Source: Chloroflexota bacterium
GTDB lineage: Bacteria > Chloroflexota > Dehalococcoidia > SHYB01
DNA: 47,399 nt
Reading direction: 5' to 3'
Assembly (NCBI GenBank): GCA_016875535.1
Contig: VGPF01000015.1
Span: 1-47,399 of the forward strand
The position numbers were made by a program, and so were the translations under genes. Of this stretch, positions 42,422 to 47,399 are shown in pieces. The stretch's first letter is position 1, and every line of letters begins with the position of its first letter. The notes below the pieces were generated by a model. The model made no database searches and was not told the DNA's origin. It was given only the letters and a program-made list of their open reading frames with translations.

Positions 42422-44692
42422 CTACGCCTGTTTGGTGAGGGTGTTGAGGGCAGAGCCGGCCTTGAACCACCCGATCTGTTCCTGGTTCAAGGTGTGCTTC
42501 AGCTCGATCCTGTCTTCCTTGCCATCGGCGTGGTGGATGACGGCTTGGAGGTTTTTGCCGGGAGCGAGGTCTTTGAGGCCGAGGATGCTGATCTTGTCCG
42601 TCTCCTGCACCTTCTCGTAGTCGGCGCTGTTGGCGAAGGTGAGAGGCAGGATGCCCTGCTTCTTGAGGTTGGATTCGTGGATGCGGGCGAAGCTGCGGGT
42701 GATGACCGCGCCGCAGCCGAGGAAGCGCGGCGACATGGCGGCGTGCTCGCGGCTGGAGCCTTCGCCGTAGTTGGTATCGCCAACGACGACCCATTTGAGG
42801 CCTGCGGCCTTATAGGCGCGCGCGACCTTGGGGTAGGGCTCCCGGGCGCTGGTGAGCTGATTGAGGCCTTTGCCAGCCTCGCCAGTGAAGGCGTTGATGG
42901 CGCCGAGGAAGGCGTTATCGCTGATCTTATCGAGGTGGCCGCGGTAGCGGAGCCAGACGCCTGCGGGGGAAATATGGTCGGTGGTGCATTTCCCCTTGGC
43001 CTTGACGAGAACGGGGGCCTTTTCTATGTCCTTGCCGTTCCAGCGGTCGAAGGGCTTGAGGATCTGGAGGCGGTCGCTGGTGGGGGAGACGGCGATCTGA
43101 ACGCTACGGCCATCTTTGGGGGGAGCGAGGTAGCCGTTGAGATCGCCCACGAAGCCCTTGGCGGGGACTTCCGGGGCCTGCTTGGGCGGCGCGAGGAGGA
43201 ACTCCTTGCCATCGGCGCCTTTGAGCTTGTCCTTGAGGGGATTGAAGGAGAGGCGGCCAGCGAGGCCATAGGCGACGACGATCTCCGGGCTGGCGATGAA
43301 GGAGGCGGTGGCGGCGTTGCCATCATTGCGGGCGGGGAAGTTGCGGTTGAAGGAGTTGATGATGCTGTTCTTTTCGCCGGGCTTGATGTCGTCGCGCTTC
43401 CACTGGCCGATGCAGGGGCCGCAGGCGTTGGCGAGGACGGTTGCGCCGATGGCTTCCAGGGACTTCATCTGGCCGTCGCGCTCGATGGTGGCGCGGACGG
43501 ACTCGGAGCCGGGGGTGACGAGGAGGGGCGCGGCGACCTTGGCGCCGTGGGCCTTGGCCTGCTCGGCCACATCGGCGGCGCGGGAGATGTCCTCATAGGA
43601 GGAGTTGGTGCAGGAGCCGACGAGGGCAGAGGTGAGCCTATCCGGGTAGCCCTCCTTGGCAACGGCCTCAGCAATCTTGGAGACGGGACGCGCCAGGTCG
43701 GGCGTGTGAGGGCCGACGATGTGGGGCTCGAGCTTGGAGAGGTCAATCTCGATGACGCGGGCGAAGAACTTGTTCGGGTTCGACTCCACCTCGGGATCGG
43801 CCTTGAGGAGGTCCTTATGGGCGTTGGCGATATCGGCCAGGTCGCCGCGGCGGGTGGAACGGAGGTAGGTCTCCATGCGCCTATCGTACGGGAAGAGGGA
43901 GCAGGTGGCTCCAATCTCCGCGCCCATGTTGCAGATGGTGGCCTTGCCGGTGCAGGAGATGCTCTCCACGCCGGGGCCGAAGTATTCGACGATGCGGTTG
44001 GTGCCGCCGGCGACGGTGAGGACGCCTGCGAGGTAGAGAATGACATCTTTGGGGGCGGTCCAGCCGCTCATCTTGCCGGTGAGCTTGACGCCGATGACCT
44101 CCGGGTTGAGGACTTCCCAGGGGAAGCCGGCCATGACATCCACGGCATCGGCGCCGCCGACGCCGCAGGCCACCATGCCGAGGCCGCCGGCGTTGGGGGT
44201 ATGGGAGTCCGTGCCGATCATCATGCCGCCGGGGAAGGCGTAGTTCTCCAGGACGACCTGGTGGATGATGCCGGAGCCCGGTTTCCAGAAGCCGATACCG
44301 TAGCGCTTGGCGACGCTCTCCAGGAACTTGTAGACCTCGTCATTCTCCGCAGCAGCAACGGCGAGGTCCTTGGCGGCGTTAACGCGGGCTTGGATGAGGT
44401 GATCGCAGTGGACGGTGGAGGGAACGGCGACGGAGTCCTTGTTGGCCTGAGAGAACTGGAGGAGGGCCATCTGCGCCGTGGCGTCCTGCATGGCGACGCG
44501 ATCGGGCTTGAGGAGGAGGTAGCTCTTGCCGGGAACCATCTCCTGGCCCTGCGGGTCATCCAGGTGGCCGTAGACGACCTTTTCAGCAAAGGTCATTGGA
44601 CGGTTGAGGCGCTTGCGTACGATGGCGAGGTTGGTCTGGGAGCGCTTGTAGCTCCCCTTGACCATATCCGGGGTGGATTCGATGGTGACCAT
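42422..44692 (-). CDS. acn: Aconitate hydratase
   Basis: 756 residues of the mitochondrial-type (AcnM) aconitase: [17 protein letters not shown] opens, and [26 protein letters not shown] is the substrate-binding region. The [4Fe-4S] ligands are Cys in [10 protein letters not shown] and the CGPC pair in [11 protein letters not shown]. The SRNFPARND-type [11 protein letters not shown] and the swivel-domain [15 protein letters not shown] follow. It isomerises citrate to isocitrate in the TCA cycle. It is the last gene of a leftward gltX-tRNA-ferredoxin-acn run, though an intergenic structure separates it from ferredoxin. Confidence 0.97.
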   Translation of the reverse strand: MVTIESTPDMVKGSYKRSQTNLAIVRKRLNRPMTFAEKVVYGHLDDPQGQEMVPGKSYLLLKPDRVAMQDATAQMALLQFSQANKDSVAVPSTVHCDHLIQARVNAAKDLAVAAAENDEVYKFLESVAKRYGIGFWKPGSGIIHQVVLENYAFPGGMMIGTDSHTPNAGGLGMVACGVGGADAVDVMAGFPWEVLNPEVIGVKLTGKMSGWTAPKDVILYLAGVLTVAGGTNRIVEYFGPGVESISCTGKATICNMGAEIGATCSLFPYDRRMETYLRSTRRGDLADIANAHKDLLKADPEVESNPNKFFARVIEIDLSKLEPHIVGPHTPDLARPVSKIAEAVAKEGYPDRLTSALVGSCTNSSYEDISRAADVAEQAKAHGAKVAAPLLVTPGSESVRATIERDGQMKSLEAIGATVLANACGPCIGQWKRDDIKPGEKNSIINSFNRNFPARNDGNAATASFIASPEIVVAYGLAGRLSFNPLKDKLKGADGKEFLLAPPKQAPEVPAKGFVGDLNGYLAPPKDGRSVQIAVSPTSDRLQILKPFDRWNGKDIEKAPVLVKAKGKCTTDHISPAGVWLRYRGHLDKISDNAFLGAINAFTGEAGKGLNQLTSAREPYPKVARAYKAAGLKWVVVGDTNYGEGSSREHAAMSPRFLGCGAVITRSFARIHESNLKKQGILPLTFANSADYEKVQETDKISILGLKDLAPGKNLQAVIHHADGKEDRIELKHTLNQEQIGWFKAGSALNTLTKQA

Positions 44693-44724
44693 GGGTGACC
44701 TGCTTTCTCTTGCCGGGACAAAGA

Positions 44725-44789
44725 GAGACCGCTACGTCGCTTCCCTATCGCGCGTGCGCGCCGGATGAAGGAAGGTCGGCAGCGGTCTC
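44725..44789 (-). repeat. Inverted repeat in the aconitase leader
   Basis: GAGACCGCT (44725..44733) and AGCGGTCTC (44781..44789) form a 9-pair stem with a 47-base loop that contains its own short GC-rich palindrome. On the minus strand it lies between the ferredoxin stop and the aconitase ATG. It could be a terminator-like or leader regulatory structure. Confidence 0.4.
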
Positions 44790-44815
44790 CTCTGCTCGTG
44801 ACTCGGGGTGTTGGG

Positions 44816-45085
44816 CTAGACCTTGCGGTTACTGTAGAAGTCTTTATTGGTCTGGATGTAGTTCTTCCAGTTGGCGGGAACGGCATCAGCCTCGAAGATG
44901 GCGTTGACGGGGCAGACGGGCTCGCATGCGGCGCAGTCTATGCACTCGTCCGGGTTGATGAAGAGCTGTTTGGCCGCGGCGAAATCGGGCTCGCTATCGC
45001 GCGGGTGGATGCAGTCCACCGGGCAGACCTCCACACAGGAGAGGTCTTTAACGTTGACGCAGGGCTCGGTGATGACGTAGGCCAT
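44816..45085 (-). CDS. Seven-iron-type ferredoxin
   Basis: 89 residues. The N-terminal cluster motif is ITEPCVNVKDLSCVEVCPVDCIH (C-x7-C-x3-C-P), which in this family holds a [3Fe-4S] centre. The second, CIDCAACEPVCP, holds [4Fe-4S]. The C-terminus (IFEADAVPANWKNYIQTN) is typical of the FdxA-like group. The long open frame extends into the tRNA genes, but ATG 45085 starts the conserved MAYVITEPC and is the true start. A small soluble electron carrier. Confidence 0.92.
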   Translation of the reverse strand: MAYVITEPCVNVKDLSCVEVCPVDCIHPRDSEPDFAAAKQLFINPDECIDCAACEPVCPVNAIFEADAVPANWKNYIQTNKDFYSNRKV

Positions 45086-45198
45086 CGGAACGGGACCTCC
45101 ATAAGCTACCGGCGCACTCCCGCGCGCCGTCGTAAGATGCTCACAACCCGACGATTGTACCAGGTGCGACTGCCGCTGTCGCCTCCGGTGTATTGTTT

Positions 45199-45276
45199 CT
45201 GGTAGCGCATACGGGATTCGAACCCGTGATTTTCGCCTTGAGAGGGCGACGTCCTTGGCCGCTAGACGAATGCGCC
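45199..45276 (-). tRNA. tRNA-Glu (anticodon CTC)
   Basis: The minus strand folds into a cloverleaf of 78 bases: acceptor GGCGCAT/ATGCGCT (one G-U pair), anticodon stem TCGCC/GGCGA with loop CTCTCAA and anticodon CTC, T-loop TTCGAAT, discriminator A, encoded CCA. Confidence 0.95.
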
Positions 45277-45279
45277 ATG

Positions 45280-45353
45280 TGGCTGGGGATCCTGGATTCG
45301 AACCAGGGCTCGCAGATCCAGAGTCTGCTGTCCTACCGCTAGACGAATCCCCA
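45280..45353 (-). tRNA. tRNA-Gln (anticodon CTG)
   Basis: The minus strand folds into a 74-base cloverleaf: acceptor TGGGGAT/ATCCCCA, anticodon stem GCAGA/TCTGC with loop CTCTGGA and anticodon CTG, T-loop TTCGAAT, discriminator G, encoded CCA. It is 3 bases from tRNA-Glu, so both are one transcript. Confidence 0.95.
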
Positions 45354-45594
45354 ACGCAAAGTGCCACCCCGAAGGATTCAGGGCACCTTCAGATTTTACC
45401 GGTTTAGGGCAGGGCTGACAACTTGAGAGAGGGAAATAGCTATCCACTGAGAACACTGAAGTCGCTGAATGGGAAGGGGAGGGCTTATCCACCGAGGGCA
45501 CAGAGAGCACAGAGGTGAGGAAGAGGTTCAGGGAGCAGGGAGCAAGGTTCAGGATGTGGAGAATGATCCACTGAACGGAGGCAGCGGATGGGGG
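45354..45594. other. Spacer between gltX and the tRNA pair
   Basis: No gene. It contains purine-rich low-complexity sequence with CACAGAG-type repeats (near 45490..45515) and a repeated TTCAGG(G/A)-type motif near 45528..45555, a composition often seen in Chloroflexota intergenic DNA. Confidence 0.4.
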
Positions 45595-47076
45595 TCAATT
45601 TTTGAGGAGGGGGAGGGTGGAGCGCATCCGGGAGAGGCAGCGGTCACGGCCGAGGACGGCCATGGTTTCAAAGAGGGGAGGAGTTGCCGTTTTGCCGGTG
45701 ACGGCAACGCGGACGACGCCGAAGAGTTGGCCCGTTTTGAGGCCAAGCTGATCGGCGAGGGGACGCATGGCGGCTTCAAGGGTAGGCGCATCGAACGGGT
45801 CGGCGGCTTCGGCCCTGGCGAGGGCGGCTTCGAGGGCTTTTGCGGCGGCGGCCTTGTCCATGCCCTTTGGGACAAGGTCTTTCTCTGCAGGAGAGACCTT
45901 GGGCAGGAAGAAGAAATCGGAGAGGGCAGGGGCATCGTTCAAGGTTTTCATACGGTCTTTGATGAGGGGGACGATAGCGCGGACATAGGCCGTATCAACG
46001 GGGCGCAGGGCCTCCGGCGGAAGCTTTTGCTCCAGGATAGGGGCTATCCGGGCGGCGAGATCGTCCTCGGCGATCTTCTCTCGGATGTAGAGGCCGTTCA
46101 TCCACGAGAGCTTCTCCAGGTTGAAGATAGCCCCTGTTGCGCCGACACGGGCCACATCGAAGTGCTTGATGAGGTCATCGCGGCTGATGATTTCCGTCTT
46201 GTCGTCCAGGGACCAGCCGAGGAGGGCGAGGAAGTTCATCATGGCCTCGGGCAGGTAGCCCTGGTCGCGGTATTCCAGGAGAGAGGTGGCGCCGTGGCGC
46301 TTGCTGAGCTTGGAGCGGTCCGGGCCCAGGATGAGGGGCATGTGGGCGAAGACGGGAGGCGTCCAGCCGAAGGCCTCATAGAGCAGCTTGTGGCGAGGGG
46401 TGCTGGGGAGCCACTCATCGGCGCGAAGGACGTGGGTGATCTCCATGAAATGATCGTCCACGACGTTGGCGAGGTGGTAGGTGGGAAAGCCGTCCGACTT
46501 GAGGAGGACGAAATCGTCCAGGGTCTCGTTCTTGTAGGTGATATCGCCGCGGATGACGTCATGGAAGGAGGTGGCGCCGCCGATGGGGATCTTGAAGCGG
46601 ATGACGTGCTGACCCTCCGAGGGCAGGTCCTTGCTGCGGCAGTGGCGGTCGTACATGGGCGGGATGCCCTTCTCTTGCTGGAGCTTGCGAAGGGCCTCCA
46701 GGCGCTCTGCAGCGCAGGTGCAAACATAGGCGTGGCCGCCGGCGATGAGCGTCTGCGCCCACTGGTGATAGAGGTCGCGCCGCTGGGACTGGAAGTAGGG
46801 GCCGAACGTGCCCTTGCCGGCAAAGTCGTCACCGCTCATACCGGGCCGCCAGTCAGGGCCTTCATCCCAGTCTATACCGAGCCAGTGGAGGCTTTCCAGG
46901 ATGGCGCGGGTTGCGCCTTCCACTTTGCGGGCCTGGTCCGTGTCCTCAATGCGGACGATGAAGGAGCCGCCGTGGCGGCGGGCGAAGAGCCAGTTGAAGA
47001 GGGCGGTGCGGATGTTGCCGACGTGGGGGATGCCCGTTGGGCTTGGGGCGTAGCGGACGCGGACGGAGTGGGTCAT
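45595..47076 (-). CDS. gltX: Glutamate--tRNA ligase (GluRS)
   Basis: 493 residues, class I synthetase. The HIGH-type motif is PTGIPHVGNIRTALFNW and the KMSKS-type motif is SKLSKRHGATS. RIEDTDQARKVEGA and GPDWRPG belong to the catalytic domain, and the helical anticodon-binding C-domain is complete. It attaches Glu to tRNA-Glu and, in organisms without GlnRS, to tRNA-Gln for later amidation by GatCAB. tRNA-Gln and tRNA-Glu are encoded directly downstream. Confidence 0.97.
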   Translation of the reverse strand: MTHSVRVRYAPSPTGIPHVGNIRTALFNWLFARRHGGSFIVRIEDTDQARKVEGATRAILESLHWLGIDWDEGPDWRPGMSGDDFAGKGTFGPYFQSQRRDLYHQWAQTLIAGGHAYVCTCAAERLEALRKLQQEKGIPPMYDRHCRSKDLPSEGQHVIRFKIPIGGATSFHDVIRGDITYKNETLDDFVLLKSDGFPTYHLANVVDDHFMEITHVLRADEWLPSTPRHKLLYEAFGWTPPVFAHMPLILGPDRSKLSKRHGATSLLEYRDQGYLPEAMMNFLALLGWSLDDKTEIISRDDLIKHFDVARVGATGAIFNLEKLSWMNGLYIREKIAEDDLAARIAPILEQKLPPEALRPVDTAYVRAIVPLIKDRMKTLNDAPALSDFFFLPKVSPAEKDLVPKGMDKAAAAKALEAALARAEAADPFDAPTLEAAMRPLADQLGLKTGQLFGVVRVAVTGKTATPPLFETMAVLGRDRCLSRMRSTLPLLKN

Positions 47077-47108
47077 GGGGCCTCAAGGTGCGGATGTATC
47101 TGGAGAAG

Positions 47109-47117
47109 ATGATAGCA
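47109..47117 (-). promoter_or_regulatory. Extended -10 for gltX
   Basis: The minus strand reads TGCTATCAT, 32 bases before the gltX ATG. No clear -35. Confidence 0.5.
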
Positions 47118-47135
47118 CAGGGAGCGGGCGGCAAA

Positions 47136-47144
47136 TGCTACAAT
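47136..47144 (+). promoter_or_regulatory. Extended -10, probable leaderless promoter for the phosphatase
   Basis: TGCTACAAT ends 9 bases before ATG 47154, with no ribosome binding site between, so the transcript likely starts at or very near the start codon. Confidence 0.5.
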
Positions 47145-47153
47145 TCTCCTGTT

Positions 47154-47399
47154 ATGGACTGGGTGACAGAACAGCTCGCGATCTCTGAATATCCATCTTC
47201 CAAGGCGGACCTGAGCATTTTTTCTTCGATTCTGAATCTGGACCGGTACACGCCGTACATCTCGCCGGTGCCTGTGGTGCACTTCCCGCTGATAGACGGC
47301 CCCGGGAACCCGCCGGAGGACGTGGCGCACATTGTGCAGCGGCTGGGCGCGATGGTGGAGGAGGGGAAGGTGCTGGTGCACTGCGCCGCCGGGGTGAGC
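47154..47399 (+). CDS. Dual-specificity protein phosphatase-like protein, partial
   Basis: 82 codons from ATG 47154 to the right edge, still open. DWVTEQLAISEYPS and FPLIDGPGNPPEDVAHIV match the dual-specificity/tyrosine phosphatase fold, and the visible end VLVHCAAGVS is the start of the HC-x5-R active-site loop; the arginine lies beyond the window. It would remove phosphate from Ser/Thr/Tyr or other phosphate esters. Divergent from gltX, with a leaderless-type promoter. Confidence 0.8.
   Translation, partial: MDWVTEQLAISEYPSSKADLSIFSSILNLDRYTPYISPVPVVHFPLIDGPGNPPEDVAHIVQRLGAMVEEGKVLVHCAAGVS

Noticed and set aside
42494-44698. 734-residue plus-strand frame opposite aconitase
   Set aside because: Shadow frame of a conserved gene, Gly/Ala/Glu-rich with no motif.
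45469-47112. 547-residue plus-strand frame opposite gltX
   Set aside because: Shadow frame. GluRS motifs are on the minus strand.

Overview
The window looks like a bacterial chromosome segment of fairly high GC, most plausibly from the phylum Chloroflexota (Dehalococcoidia/SAR202-like). This is inferred from the mix of genes: paired FAS1-like/MaoC hydratases, two CaiB-type CoA-transferases, luciferase-like (LLM) oxidoreductases and NIPSNAP-like proteins beside conserved single-copy genes (typA, purQ, yqeY, rpsU, purL, rplI, dnaB, acn, gltX). No rRNA or marker gene in the window fixes the taxonomy.

Layout. 0-3.2 kb: an ECF-type sigma factor (with an in-frame amber codon), a small acidic protein and typA, all leftward, then tRNA-Thr and a partial copy of its 3' end. 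3.3-11.1 kb: a LiaF-like protein, small membrane proteins, a decayed LLM oxidoreductase, a DUF4389 protein, a flavoprotein reductase, a methyltransferase, purQ, rpsU-yqeY and a dienelactone hydrolase. 11.3-17.9 kb: a rightward catabolic block (hydratase pair, two class III CoA-transferases, LLM oxidoreductase, NIPSNAP-like proteins).

17.9-26.0 kb is the most striking part. It is a compact operon for a periplasmic type II molybdoenzyme that reads like nitrite oxidoreductase (nxrA, a small unknown gene, nxrB, a TorD/NarJ-like chaperone, nxrC, mobB). Four TTCACA-type repeats, phased like a PhoB/PhoP operator, precede it. The whole cassette sits between two directly repeated copies (224 bp, about 95% identical) of the 3' end of the upstream NIPSNAP-like gene, as if inserted by recombination or duplication at that gene.

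26.3-33.2 kb is a visibly AT-richer islet resembling a phage-defence locus: a frameshifted C2H2 zinc-finger ORF, a 1771-residue DUF4011-helicase-Vsr-like protein (Hhe-like), a phospholipase-D-like protein with a zinc-binding tail and a gamma-glutamylcyclotransferase-like protein. About 0.95 kb of gene-poor DNA follows.

34.2-47.4 kb returns to core genes: purL, an orphan Phd-like antitoxin, rplI-dnaB-dnaD-tandem AAA+ loader-HIT, a pair of REP-like repeats, an SDR, then leftward gltX, tRNA-Gln, tRNA-Glu, ferredoxin and aconitase, and a dual-specificity phosphatase running off the right edge. Several genes share an extended -10 element (TGCTANNNT), some so close to the start codon that leaderless transcripts are likely.
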